Notes: generated from the letters alone by a model not told the origin. 64,000 bases of DNA from Acidobacteriota bacterium (GCA_022826755.1 JAJDUG010000049.1:1-64000); one strand, 5' to 3'. Shown: positions 43,465 to 51,773, counted from the stretch's first letter. Program-made: numbers and translations.

Positions 43465-43589
43465 GGGTGTCCTTCAGGTCGGGCTTGACGGCTGGCAACG
43501 CTGGCGCGAATATTACTCTGCACTGCCTCTCGACACAACCCCGTTGCGGTGATTGAGACAGCAGACAGGCAGGGACTCAGGAGGCAACC

Positions 43590-44555
43590 ATGCATGGCCG
43601 GCCGCCCGACCGCCGGGATTTTCTCCGGACTTCATTCCACTTCATGCTGCTGAGCGCGGGCTGGAGCTGCGCCCCCCAGGGGGGCGGCGGTAAGAAACCA
43701 GCCGGGCAGGCGGATGGCAAGGAGACTCGTATGAAACTATCGCTATCGGCCCGGGTTGCGGAGAGCTTTTCCAACAAGGAGGAAGCCTCGCTGAACCTGG
43801 CTCAACTCATTGACCTGGCCCGAAACCACGGGTATCGGGCCCTTTGCATGCGGGCCTCCCAGGCAGGCATCCATTCCCCGCCCGAACAGGTGAGCCGCAT
43901 GAGCCGGCAGATCGGGGAGGCCGGCCTCACCGTCTCCATGGTCACCGGAGACTTCGCCGTGCCCCGCAACGACGAACTGGGGCCCTCCGGTCTTCGCAAC
44001 ATCGCGCCCTTCCTGGACCTGGCGGAAACCTTCGGGGCCGACCTGATCCGGATCTGCATGAAGAAGGAGGAAGACATTCCCTGGGCTCAGAGGGCCTCCG
44101 ACACCGCCGCCGAGCGGGGCATCCGCCTAGCCCACCAGTCCCACTGCGCCAGCCTCTTCGAGACGGTAGAAGGCTCCCTCCAGGTGCTGGAGAAGGTGGA
44201 CCGCCCCAACTTCGGGATCATCTACGAACCCGCCAACTGGATGATCGCGGGAGAAGACTACGGCCGGGAGACCATCAAGAGGCTGGGTCCGCACCTCTTC
44301 AACGTCTACGTCCAGAACCACCGCCTCAATCCCGAGGGAGAGGGCGCGGTCCGCACCTGGAACCGGGGCCCGGTCCGCCTGGACCACATCGGGCTGTGGG
44401 AATCGGGAGGAATCGATTTTGACGAGGTCTTCCAGGGCCTGCAGGAGGTCGGCTACCGGGGCTACGTCACCGTTCACCAGGCCTTCGCGGGCATCATGTC
44501 GGTGTCCGAAGCCGCCCGCCGCAGCGCGAGCTTCCTGCAACCCTGGATGGAGTGA
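43590..44555 (+). CDS. Exported xylose isomerase-like TIM barrel protein
   Basis: 321 residues, ATG 43590 with CAGGAGG upstream. The N-terminus DRRDFLRTSFHFMLLSAGWSC contains a twin-arginine motif and a lipobox-like end (SAGWSC), so the protein may be a Tat lipoprotein. The AP endonuclease 2/xylose isomerase-like fold is shown by LIDLARNHGYRALCMRASQ, GIRLAHQSHCASLF, NFGIIYEPANWMIAGEDY and GGIDFDEVFQGLQEVGYRGYVTVHQA, with metal ligands E, D/H and H at the usual strand ends. It probably isomerises or epimerises a sugar derivative outside the cytoplasm. No operon partner. Confidence 0.8.
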   Translation: MHGRPPDRRDFLRTSFHFMLLSAGWSCAPQGGGGKKPAGQADGKETRMKLSLSARVAESFSNKEEASLNLAQLIDLARNHGYRALCMRASQAGIHSPPEQVSRMSRQIGEAGLTVSMVTGDFAVPRNDELGPSGLRNIAPFLDLAETFGADLIRICMKKEEDIPWAQRASDTAAERGIRLAHQSHCASLFETVEGSLQVLEKVDRPNFGIIYEPANWMIAGEDYGRETIKRLGPHLFNVYVQNHRLNPEGEGAVRTWNRGPVRLDHIGLWESGGIDFDEVFQGLQEVGYRGYVTVHQAFAGIMSVSEAARRSASFLQPWME

Positions 44556-44581
44556 GAAGGGCTGATTGAAGGTGGGGCACG

Positions 44582-44845
44582 TCAGAGGAGATCCTGGGGC
44601 CTGGTAGCCGGGTCCGGGATATTCGGGAAATCCTCGTCCAAGGGCCTCAAACGGGACAAGACCTCGGCAAGCGACGGACGGTATTGGACGGGAACGACAA
44701 CCAGACGGTCGCCTTCCCTGCTTATCAATACTTCGTCCGCGCTGAGTTCAAACTCTCTCGGGATTCGAACAGCCTGGTCGCGGCCAATTCGAAACAGCCG
44801 TGCACGGCGAGCCGGACTTCGAATGTTCGGTTTTTCGTTCGGCAT
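44582..44845 (-). CDS. Orphan AbrB/VapB-type antitoxin
   Basis: 87 residues from ATG 44845; a longer frame to 44935 is not family-like. LFRIGRDQAVRIPREFELSADEVLISREGD is the SpoVT/AbrB swapped-hairpin of VapB and MazE antitoxins, which binds DNA at the operator. The C-terminal tail LSRLRPLDEDFPNIPD is the type that wraps a PIN toxin. No toxin gene follows: the gene stops 26 bases from the end of a convergent, unrelated gene. It is a solitary antitoxin, either functional as a regulator or a remnant of a lost vapBC pair. Confidence 0.75.
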   Translation of the reverse strand: MPNEKPNIRSPARRARLFRIGRDQAVRIPREFELSADEVLISREGDRLVVVPVQYRPSLAEVLSRLRPLDEDFPNIPDPATRPQDLL

Positions 44846-45207
44846 AAGATAATTCAAATACTGGGGAAATTGCTGCCGCCGCCTTCGCGGCTCTCTTGGA
44901 ACCCCGGGCTGGTACCCGGCAATCCAATAATTCAAATAATCCTGTCCCCCTGCAGTGTCGTCGGTTTGGGGAGAGCTACGAAGCTGCGGTTGAGGTGGTT
45001 ACCCAAGGAAACGTCCCCTGCAGGCTATCTCTATAGAGCAGCGTAGCTGCGGCTCAGGGTAGCCCCGGGCGGGAGCCCGGGGTCGTCTGATCCCGCACTG
45101 CCGTAGCCGCATACGCGGCGAATCAAGAGCCAGGTCCCGGACCGTAGTGCCTCTCCAAAACAACACCAGCCAGTCACGGCTTCTCAAGGGATCCCTGCTC
45201 TCGGCGC
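44846..45207. other. Intergenic region with GC hairpin
   Basis: About 360 bp without a recognisable gene. It contains the sequence CCCCGGGCGGGAGCCCGGGG (45063-45082), an 8-bp perfect stem with a 4-base loop, preceded by AGCAGCGTAGCTGCGGCT. This type of GC-rich palindrome is a common intergenic repeat in such genomes. There is no T-run, so a classical terminator is unlikely. Confidence 0.5.
45063..45082. repeat. GC-rich palindrome
   Basis: CCCCGGGC-GGGA-GCCCGGGG is a perfect 8-bp inverted repeat, flanked by GTAGC on one side. It lies about 125 bp past the stop of the minus-strand hydroxyacid dehydrogenase gene. Confidence 0.7.
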
Positions 45208-46212
45208 CTAATACCACTTCGCCTTGTCCACCAGGTTGCGTAGCGGCCTGCCTTCCGCGAAACGGCGCACGTTGTCCAGCAAAACTCCCAGGTGGCGTTC
45301 GGCGATTCTGGGCGTAGCGGCGGCCACGTGCGGCGTGAGGATCACGTTGTCCATCTTCCAGAGCGGATGGTCGGGGGGAAGGGGCTCGATCTCGTAGACG
45401 TCCAGTCCGGCCCCAGCGATCTCGCCCGCCTGCAGCGCCTCGGTCAGGTCGGCCAGGTCCACGATCATCCCACGGCCGATGTTGATGAAGTAGGCTTCCG
45501 GCTTCATCTGCTGAAAGAGCGGCCGGCGGAACAGCTTCTCGGTCTCGGGTGTGTGCGGGGCCGCGACTACCACGAAATCGCTGGCGGAGAGCAGGTCGGG
45601 GAGTCGGTCCGGCCTCCACAGGGCCTCCACCCCCTCGGGAGCCTGCTCTTGCTTGGGGTCCACGGCCAGTACCCTCATCCCGAAGGCCAGGCCCCGCCGG
45701 GCGATTTCGGAGCCGATGCTCCCCAGACCGACGATCCCCAGGTTTGAATCCGGAAGGTGCCGGTGGGCGCGGTCCATGCCGCTGACCCTCGAGGGTCCCA
45801 GGACAAAACCCGAGCGTTCGGCCTCCCCGCCCGCCGCTTCCCAGTGAGAGCGGAGCTGCTGCCGGAGGTACAAGGGGAAATTGCGGGCGAAGCAGAGGAT
45901 GTAGCCGAAGACGTGGTCAGCAATGACGTCGGCATAGATCCCGCGCATATTGGTGAGCCTGCAGGGGTGTTCCACCAACGCCGGGAACATGTAGTGCTCC
46001 AGGCTGGCGGTGGGAGACTGCACCCAGCGCAGCCGCCCCGCCGCCGCCAGCAGCCGGGGCGTGAGCTTCCCGAAAAAGGCATCGGCTTCGGCGATCTCCC
46101 GCAGTGCCGCTTCCTCATCGGCAGTGTTAACCACCGACATGGGCCGAGCCGCCTCCACAATCTTGCCGAGCCGCTCGGATTCAACCGCGGGATAGATCAG
46201 CAACTTCATCAC
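45208..46212 (-). CDS. D-isomer specific 2-hydroxyacid dehydrogenase
   Basis: 334 residues. The NAD motif is LGIVGLGSIGSEIARRGLAFG (about 158-178), the active-site arginine lies in FINIGRGMIVD, the glutamate in GAGLDVYEIEPLP and the histidine in VILTPHVAAAT, so the R-E-H catalytic set is complete. It interconverts D-2-hydroxy acids and 2-oxo acids (glyoxylate/hydroxypyruvate reductase or phosphoglycerate dehydrogenase-like). No ACT domain is present, which argues against serine biosynthetic SerA. Its single-gene context next to Gfo/Idh and TIM-barrel genes suggests sugar-acid catabolism. Confidence 0.88.
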   Translation of the reverse strand: MMKLLIYPAVESERLGKIVEAARPMSVVNTADEEAALREIAEADAFFGKLTPRLLAAAGRLRWVQSPTASLEHYMFPALVEHPCRLTNMRGIYADVIADHVFGYILCFARNFPLYLRQQLRSHWEAAGGEAERSGFVLGPSRVSGMDRAHRHLPDSNLGIVGLGSIGSEIARRGLAFGMRVLAVDPKQEQAPEGVEALWRPDRLPDLLSASDFVVVAAPHTPETEKLFRRPLFQQMKPEAYFINIGRGMIVDLADLTEALQAGEIAGAGLDVYEIEPLPPDHPLWKMDNVILTPHVAAATPRIAERHLGVLLDNVRRFAEGRPLRNLVDKAKWY

Positions 46213-46301
46213 GGCACCTCAGCGTCACCTTACTCATTGCCTGCCTGAATCTGGAGCAATCAGATTCTTGCCAATAGTGATTCGAATCGAAAACAACGCG
46301 C

Positions 46302-46562
46302 TCAGCTTTCATCGGCCAGAAGCGCTTCGAGCTCGGTTGCTGTCAAGCCCTTGCCGGACGCTTCTGCGCCCAGGGCATTCATGGTCACTGTCAGACGCTC
46401 CCAGGCAACGCCGAGAAGTCGTTCATAGTGTTGCATCGACATCATTACGCCGACCGAACAGCCTTTCTGGGTCACCCGCACAGGCGTGCTCTGCACGACA
46501 TCCAGCAATTCGCCGAAGCGGTTCCTGGCATCCATGGCGTTAATCTCTCTCATGAAGGCCAT
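46302..46562 (-). CDS. Orphan Phd/YefM-type antitoxin
   Basis: 86 residues. EINAMDARNRFGELLDVVQSTPVRVTQKGCSVGVMMSMQHYERL is the Phd/YefM N-terminal DNA-binding domain. The C-terminal part (AEASGKGLTATELEALLADES) is the toxin-binding helix. A second in-frame ATG at 46553 could be the true start. A RelE/Doc/PIN partner would be expected just downstream on the minus strand, but 46213-46301 is too short and holds none. It is therefore a solitary antitoxin or remnant. Confidence 0.8.
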   Translation of the reverse strand: MAFMREINAMDARNRFGELLDVVQSTPVRVTQKGCSVGVMMSMQHYERLLGVAWERLTVTMNALGAEASGKGLTATELEALLADES

Positions 46563-46606
46563 AGTCGCAAGTGGAGCCTTGTCTTATGTCTCGGACAACC
46601 CCATCC

Positions 46607-47887
46607 TCACACCGACCAGGGCTCTCGGTACTCCTTGGTCAGCAGCGCGTTGGCCTCGGGGTCATCGCGAACGGTTTCGGTTTCCGGGTCGAAGTGGAGC
46701 ACCCGCTGGGTCCGGTAGGCGACCTCGCCCAGGTGGCTGAGGGCGCAGGAGAGGTGGGCCAGTTCGATGGGAGCGTTGGGCTGCTTGCGCGAACGCACGC
46801 AGTCCAGGAAATTGGCGAAATGCTCTTCCTTGCCGATACCGCCCCGCATGCCCGGCCCCTTTTCCTCCTTCTTGCCCAGGTAGACCTGAAAGTAGCCGCG
46901 CCGGGAGAAGATCATGAAGCCCTCGGTGCCGTAGAAGGCGTTGCCGCTGTCGAAGCCGAAGCCTCCGTAAGGCGTCCAGCCGCGGTCCTCGTAGAGCAGC
47001 ACCTTGTCGTCCGGATACTGATAGGCCACCATCATGTTGTCGGGGTACTCCCGCACCCCTTTCAGATCGATGCGGCTGCCGTGGGCAGTAATCCTGATGG
47101 GAAGGCCCCTGGGGTTCAGCCCGAAGTGAGCCATGTCCAGGTCGTGGCTGCCGTCGTTCCCGATGTCGCCGTTGCCGTAGTCGCGGTACCACTGCCAGTA
47201 GCTGTGGAAACGATTGGGGTTGAAGGGCCGCTTGGGGGCCGGACCCAGCCACATGTCGTAGTCCACCCCCGGCGGGACCGGACCGTCCGGAACCGGAGTG
47301 CGATGCTTGTGGCGCTGCAGGTTCCAGGCCTTCGACATCTTGACTTCCCCGATCACCCCCGCCCGCAACAGCTCTCCCGCCCTGGCCGTCACCGGGCTTG
47401 ACCGCATCTGGGTGCCGTGCTGCACGATGCGGCCATGTTTCCTGGCGGTATCGGCCAGCACTCGCCCCTCCCGGAACACGTGGCTGGCCGGCTTCTCCAG
47501 GTAGAGGTCCTTGCCGGCCCGTAGCGCCCGCACGGCTATGGGAGCGTGCCAGTGGTGGGGTGTGGCGATCACCATGGCATCGATGGCGTCGTCATCCAGC
47601 AGAAGGCGAAAATCGCTCACCACCCGGGGCTTGCGCCCGGTGGCCTGCATGACGGTGGCGGCGGCGCGCTCTTGAAACTCCGCGTCCACGTCGCAGACCG
47701 CCAGGCAGTCCGTATCGGGACGCGCCAGGATACGCTTCAGATGACTGTTACCGATCCCCCGCAGTCCGATGACGGCCATCCCCAGCCGGTCGTTGGCGGA
47801 CCAGGCCCGACGGGCCGCCAACACCGGGGCCAGAGCGGCCGCGCGTGCCGACCGGGACAAGAAGGTCCTGCGGGTGAGAGTTGTCAC
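46607..47887 (-). CDS. Gfo/Idh/MocA oxidoreductase with Tat signal
   Basis: 426 residues from GTG 47887, chosen because GGAGG lies ten bases upstream and the start gives the Tat motif TRRTFLSRSARAAAL; an ATG at 48004 would run into the DUF4276 gene. The NAD-binding motif is AVIGLRGIGNSHL, the signature EKPASHVFREGR contains the catalytic lysine (EKP), and the substrate-domain motif DIGNDGSHDLDMAHFGL follows. These proteins fold with NAD(P) in the cytoplasm and are then exported. It is a close paralogue of the enzyme at 51774-53084. Confidence 0.88.
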   Translation of the reverse strand: MTTLTRRTFLSRSARAAALAPVLAARRAWSANDRLGMAVIGLRGIGNSHLKRILARPDTDCLAVCDVDAEFQERAAATVMQATGRKPRVVSDFRLLLDDDAIDAMVIATPHHWHAPIAVRALRAGKDLYLEKPASHVFREGRVLADTARKHGRIVQHGTQMRSSPVTARAGELLRAGVIGEVKMSKAWNLQRHKHRTPVPDGPVPPGVDYDMWLGPAPKRPFNPNRFHSYWQWYRDYGNGDIGNDGSHDLDMAHFGLNPRGLPIRITAHGSRIDLKGVREYPDNMMVAYQYPDDKVLLYEDRGWTPYGGFGFDSGNAFYGTEGFMIFSRRGYFQVYLGKKEEKGPGMRGGIGKEEHFANFLDCVRSRKQPNAPIELAHLSCALSHLGEVAYRTQRVLHFDPETETVRDDPEANALLTKEYREPWSV

Positions 47888-47940
47888 GACGATTTTTCCT
47901 CCAGCAAAAACCCGCAGCTTGCTGCAACGAGGGCGCCATC

Positions 47941-48567
47941 CTAGCAGCCGGCTGCCTGGGCCAGCGATAGTAGCTTGTCCATCATTGTTTTCAGATAGGG
48001 ACACTTCTCCCGTGCAACTGTAGGGTCCAATCGGGAGAACAGGTTCGATCCATCCACGATTTTCTTGTAGTCCCGCCTCAACTTTTCCCGGTAGAGCCGT
48101 TGGAGCATCTTTGACGGCGGGTTGTCGAAGTTGACACTCTCCGGATTTTGAACTCTGCCTGGGAGAGCCCTCCTCACCGTGGCCGGCAAATTCTCAGGCT
48201 GGCTCAAAATCCAAGCTTCGAACTCGTGGACTGCACAAAACATGTGGAACTTTGCGCAATCGACTTCGTTCTCGAAGTGCTGACACAACCAATCGTAGCG
48301 CTCTTGAACAGCGGAAACATGATTGGGGTAGTAGTTGACCCCATACAAGTCAAGGATTCCGACAACTGCGATGAGATCCGAATTTGACGGCCCGTTCAAG
48401 TGTCTGCGCACGGCCGATGCAAGTTTGTTTTTGAACTCGCCGCCCCCTTGGAACCGAATTACGTTGATGCCCACACGTTGCGTTGTTGCTGAATTCAGCC
48501 AACCGCCCAGAAAACGAGGAAGGGCTATCCGCTCAAGGTGGCCTTCAACAAAGACGACAAACCTCAT
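47941..48567 (-). CDS. DUF4276 (TOPRIM-like) partner of AAA ATPase
   Basis: 208 residues, DUF4276. The pattern FVVFVEGHLE (E8), then GILDLYGVNYYP (D73) and the motif HEFEAWIL (114-121) corresponds to the metal-binding acidic residues of OLD-type TOPRIM nucleases. The C-terminal YREKLRRDYKKIVDG is helical. ATG 48567 overlaps the stop of the upstream ATPase gene by four bases. Pairs of an AAA/OLD-type ATPase with a TOPRIM-like protein occur in several anti-phage systems (AbiL, PARIS and relatives), so I infer a defence nuclease triggered by its ATPase. Lower GC than the flanks suggests transfer. Confidence 0.75.
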   Translation of the reverse strand: MRFVVFVEGHLERIALPRFLGGWLNSATTQRVGINVIRFQGGGEFKNKLASAVRRHLNGPSNSDLIAVVGILDLYGVNYYPNHVSAVQERYDWLCQHFENEVDCAKFHMFCAVHEFEAWILSQPENLPATVRRALPGRVQNPESVNFDNPPSKMLQRLYREKLRRDYKKIVDGSNLFSRLDPTVAREKCPYLKTMMDKLLSLAQAAGC

Positions 48568-49760
48568 TTGATAGTCTCGAGATGGCCAGAGCGGTACATC
48601 TCGCCTAACGTGTACTCGTTCAACCAGTAGTCAAGTTCGTCGCCGGACAGGATAGAGAGGGCCGTGCAACCGTCGCCCCATCCAACGACGGTCGTGGTCG
48701 GTGCATGATCACCAAAGGCGTCGAGCAACGCCGGCGAGTGCGTCGTCAGAATGAGCTGGGTGCGCGATGCAGCTTGGGAGGCATATTCGGCAACGATAGG
48801 AAACATCGACGGATGCAGCCCCGTTTCAGGCTCGTCAATGGCTACCAGCGAAGGCGGATCGGGAGACGCCAGTACTGCAATCAAAAAGAGGAATCTCAAA
48901 GTTCCATCCGAGAGGTCCGCCGCCGATTGCTCCCGTCGTAGAGATTTCCATCGAACCCTTAATTGAACCCGCTGATCGGCTGCCGGTGGAAAAACGAGCT
49001 TTTCAAACTCGTGTCCGAAAGCCGCTTTCATGGCCGAGTCCACTTCCCGTTCGAAATCTCGATTACCGGAGTAGAGAGTGTGCAGGACCGGTACGAGATT
49101 CTGCCCGTTGGGCTCTACCTGCTGGGCCCATCGGGATACGGCTGCCTGCCGAATAGGCGCGTCCCGATTTGTATTAAGGTCCTGATAGATGCTCCATTCT
49201 GCGAGTCTGCTTCGATAGTTGGAAACGATTCTGTTGGCCGTGAATGGTCCCGCTGCTACAGACAAGAGGGTCTCATCCTCAGCGAAGGATTCATCGGGCG
49301 CCTCCAGGCGTTGATCCTGCTGGTCGTAGACCACGGCGCGCATGAGTTCGCGCTCAAGGAACTTGAATGGCTGTTGCTTTCGGCCAATTTCAACCAGATG
49401 AAATTTCCCCAGCAACTCCTGCTGAATTCGATAGGTACTTGTTCCTTTGAGGTGGGCAAGACTCAGTTCGTAGGTCAGGCGATCGGCAACCGGGTCGCGA
49501 TGCTGTTCGATCGGAGAAGTCTTCACCCTTACTGTAATTGCATCAGACCTTCCGTCCCAGACGAGTGGCTGCATGCCGCCCTCGCTTTGCACGTAGTCTC
49601 CAAGTTTGCCGCGAGCCGAATTAGCAATCATCTCAAGGATACGGAGGACATTTGACTTACCGCTGGCGTTGGGGCCGATGAGTATGTTCAAGTCTCCGGG
49701 TTCCCACTCCACATCGGAGAGTGATCTAAAACCCTGCACTTTAAGGTTTTCGATCTTCAT
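48564..49760 (-). CDS. AAA-type (OLD/AAA15-like) ATPase of a defence pair
   Basis: 398 residues. Walker A GPNASGKSN lies at 29-37, after the signature start IENLKVQGFRSLSDVEWEP. The ABC-type signature LSDGTLRFLFLIAVLASPDPP, Walker B LVAIDEPETGLHPSMFP and H-loop TTHSPALLDAF follow in order, with a C-terminal LGEMYRSGHLETIK. This is the SMC/RecF-like ATPase of the AAA15/OLD type. It is translated ahead of and overlaps the DUF4276 gene. No endonuclease motif is visible in this chain, so nuclease activity should sit in the partner. Triggers (phage proteins or DNA ends) are unknown. Confidence 0.85.
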   Translation of the reverse strand: MKIENLKVQGFRSLSDVEWEPGDLNILIGPNASGKSNVLRILEMIANSARGKLGDYVQSEGGMQPLVWDGRSDAITVRVKTSPIEQHRDPVADRLTYELSLAHLKGTSTYRIQQELLGKFHLVEIGRKQQPFKFLERELMRAVVYDQQDQRLEAPDESFAEDETLLSVAAGPFTANRIVSNYRSRLAEWSIYQDLNTNRDAPIRQAAVSRWAQQVEPNGQNLVPVLHTLYSGNRDFEREVDSAMKAAFGHEFEKLVFPPAADQRVQLRVRWKSLRREQSAADLSDGTLRFLFLIAVLASPDPPSLVAIDEPETGLHPSMFPIVAEYASQAASRTQLILTTHSPALLDAFGDHAPTTTVVGWGDGCTALSILSGDELDYWLNEYTLGEMYRSGHLETIK

Positions 49761-49896
49761 TTCTATCTCGCCACACTCGTAGCAAACTCATTGTAAAGCT
49801 GCCCATCGATGATGCCCCTTTCCAACGGGGAAAATCATAACAGGCAACCATTGCATATCCAAAGGTGACGGCCCTCACCGTCAAATAGCCAGCTAC

Positions 49897-50012
49897 TCAA
49901 TCCTCCGCTTCCTCCTTGCGAATCATGTCCTGCAAGGTTGATGCAGTTGATCTACATGGCCTCTACACGAGAACTGCTGGAGGGCGAAAATGGGTGGCCA
50001 GGGAGAGGAAGA
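49897..50012 (-). pseudogene. Decayed copy of the 3' end of the neighbouring isomerase gene
   Basis: This 116-bp segment aligns end to end with 50670-50785, the last 39 codons of the intact isomerase gene, at roughly four of five bases (by eye). In the isomerase frame it begins FLSLATHFRPP, then meets stops and a one-base gap. It is therefore a degenerate duplicate, in direct orientation, lying 657 bp away from the original. Confidence 0.85.
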
Positions 50013-50208
50013 GAGTGATTATCCTCGTAGTTCACAACGTAGGCGTCACCGTCTACAAACTCGAATACGATTCGCCAATTGCCACTCACTTGGATAGCCC
50101 ACCGTCCCACCTTGTCGCCTTTAAGCAGGTGTAGCCGCCAGCCCGGAATGTTCATATCCTTGATGCTGAAGGCGGTGTGACGGGCCTGCAAACGCTCCTC
50201 AATACAGT
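50013..50208 (-). pseudogene. HigB/RelE-type toxin fragment
   Basis: The frame includes IEERLQARHTAFSIKDMNIP, GWRLHLLKGDKVGRWAIQV and SGNWRIVFEFVDGDA, the C-terminal two-thirds of a HigB toxin (plasmid maintenance killer). The usual first 20-25 residues (FxxKxLxxF...) are missing: the frame upstream continues antisense-like text from inside the DUF2442 gene. At its 3' end family similarity runs to EDNH, then the frame reads straight into the isomerase remnant and stops at 49952. It is a broken toxin; no HigA gene follows. Confidence 0.75.
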
Positions 50209-50516
50209 CAGTTTTTCGTCTCCACGCCCGCAAGGGACCAGAGCTTGGCCATTTTCTGAAGTTCAGGGAGATGTTCAGGCCAGTCATGCAAAGTCGCCGG
50301 GTCCCAATCAGCCCCGTTCGGCCATACCAAGGTATGGACTTCAGGGTCAATTCGAACCTGACTGAACACTGAGGCGTCACGAAGTGGACCAAATAATTCG
50401 CCCTCTAGAAGAGCTTGGAAATCAATTACCCGGTCCGTTCCATCGTCGAAACAAACTCGAAGCGTGTAAGGCCCCTGTATTTCAAAAGAAATCACGCGAT
50501 AAATAGGATGGCTCAT
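50208..50516 (-). CDS. DUF2442 protein
   Basis: 102 residues from ATG 50516; the frame extends to 50618 but only this part is family-like. YRVISFEIQGPYTLRVCFDD, FQALLEGELFGPLRDASVFS and TLVWPNGADWDPATLHDW are the DUF2442 pattern. Such proteins commonly accompany RelE-like or DUF4160 toxin genes and are regarded as antitoxin-like. Here the gene is directly followed by a broken HigB frame. It may be an intact antitoxin left without its partner. Lower GC than the flanking isomerase gene. Confidence 0.78.
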   Translation of the reverse strand: MSHPIYRVISFEIQGPYTLRVCFDDGTDRVIDFQALLEGELFGPLRDASVFSQVRIDPEVHTLVWPNGADWDPATLHDWPEHLPELQKMAKLWSLAGVETKN

Positions 50517-50669
50517 GTCGATCTCATTTATCGAAGGGGGTCGATTTTCACTAGTACCTGACCCGATTGTAGCCGTTCCCAATCTGCCAATAATTCTTCC
50601 TGATGCAACTCTGCCCATGCCTCTATCCGGCGGTGGTTGGCACCTCCAGCTTGAGCTGCAGCAACGTCC

Positions 50670-51740
50670 TCACGCCTCCGCTTCCACCTTGCGGATCATT
50701 TCCTGCAGGTTGCGGTAGTTGATCTGCATGGCCTCTTTGCGGGAACCGCTGGGGGGGCGGAAGTGGGTGGCCAGGGAAAGGAAGACGTCGCAGCCGTGGT
50801 CTCGCATGCCGCGCAGAATGGTGAGGTAGTCCACGTCGCCGTCGCCCAGCGGCCGGTACTCGAACTTGAGCTTGCGGCCGTCGAGCACGTGCAGGTCCTT
50901 GAGGTGAAGCCCATGGAGATAGGGCCGGATGTTGCCGAAGCCGGCGGTGGCCACGTCCCACTCGCCGCAGTTCCAGCAGTCGGCCGGCCCCCACATCACC
51001 GTGAGGCGGCGGGAGCCCACCCGTTCCACCAGGCTGCGGAAATTGCCGGTGGTGTTGGTGTAGTTCCAGGGCATCATGGAGAGGGCCACGTCCACCTGGT
51101 AGCGCTCGGCCTCCTCCGCCACCAGGGTGAAGGCCTTTACCAGCTTCTCCATGTCCACCTCGGCGATGACGCCACCCCGGGTGAGCCAGCGCATGGGCCA
51201 GGTGGGCTTGCCGCTGGAGTACTCGCCCGGCCAGGCGAAGGTGAAGGCGCCCACGGCGCCCACGCCGATGCGGGAGGCGATCTGCATGGAGCGAACCAGG
51301 TGCTTGAAGTCCTTTTTGAACCCCTGGTGATCCGACATGGTCTTGAGATCCAGGTCGGTCAGGTGAACGTGCTTGAAGGGATTGCCGGCGTTGAGCAGAA
51401 AGATCTCGAGGCCGTGCCGCTCCACCCGCTGGGCCATGCGGTCGGCGGCCGCGTCGCTCATTTCAGCCACGGGGGTCTCGTTGAGCAGGCGGTTGAACCA
51501 AACGTAGTCCACGCCGACCTCCTTGGCCTGGGCCATCTCCTCGTCAAAGGGCAGCCTCAACTCCGGGGTGTACATGGCCAGGCGGAAGCGATGCCCGGTT
51601 TTGGTTTTTCCAGGCGATACGGTGGGCCCACCCGGTGCCGCGCCGGCCCGAGCCCGGCCGGCTCCCGCGGTCATTAGAGCGCCGGCGGCCACTCCCAGGC
51701 CGGCGCGCTCGATGGTGGTCAGGAATTCTCGTCGTTTCAT
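50670..51740 (-). CDS. Exported xylose isomerase-like TIM barrel protein
   Basis: 356 residues. A Tat-type signal (KRREFLTTIERAGLGVAAGALMTAGAGRA) precedes an AP-endonuclease-2-like barrel: RLAMYTPELRLPFDEEMAQ, GVDYVWFNRLL, SMMPWNYTNTTGNFRSLV, RLTVMWGPADCWNCGEWD, HLKDLHVL, YRPLGDGDVDYLTIL. Metal-binding glutamate, aspartate and histidine positions are in place, so it should be an active isomerase or epimerase. The last 39 codons are duplicated as a remnant at 49897-50012. It lies 33 bases downstream of the Gfo/Idh gene, with which it is probably co-transcribed. Confidence 0.85.
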   Translation of the reverse strand: MKRREFLTTIERAGLGVAAGALMTAGAGRARAGAAPGGPTVSPGKTKTGHRFRLAMYTPELRLPFDEEMAQAKEVGVDYVWFNRLLNETPVAEMSDAAADRMAQRVERHGLEIFLLNAGNPFKHVHLTDLDLKTMSDHQGFKKDFKHLVRSMQIASRIGVGAVGAFTFAWPGEYSSGKPTWPMRWLTRGGVIAEVDMEKLVKAFTLVAEEAERYQVDVALSMMPWNYTNTTGNFRSLVERVGSRRLTVMWGPADCWNCGEWDVATAGFGNIRPYLHGLHLKDLHVLDGRKLKFEYRPLGDGDVDYLTILRGMRDHGCDVFLSLATHFRPPSGSRKEAMQINYRNLQEMIRKVEAEA

Positions 51741-51773
51741 CTCGTCTCTCCTTGCAGTGGGGGCTCCCGGCGG

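Noticed and set aside
44755-44800. GGGATTCGAAC string resembling a tRNA T-loop
   Set aside because: No acceptor or anticodon stem fits and the bases encode the RIPREFELS part of the AbrB-type antitoxin.
49866-49883. TGACGG-CCCTCA-CCGTCA inverted repeat as a terminator
   Set aside because: The stem is only six bases and no T-run follows on either strand.
49952-50392. HigB-containing frame of 146 codons as an intact toxin
   Set aside because: Its first 60 codons are an out-of-frame reading of the DUF2442 gene and its last 20 are the isomerase remnant; only the middle is toxin.
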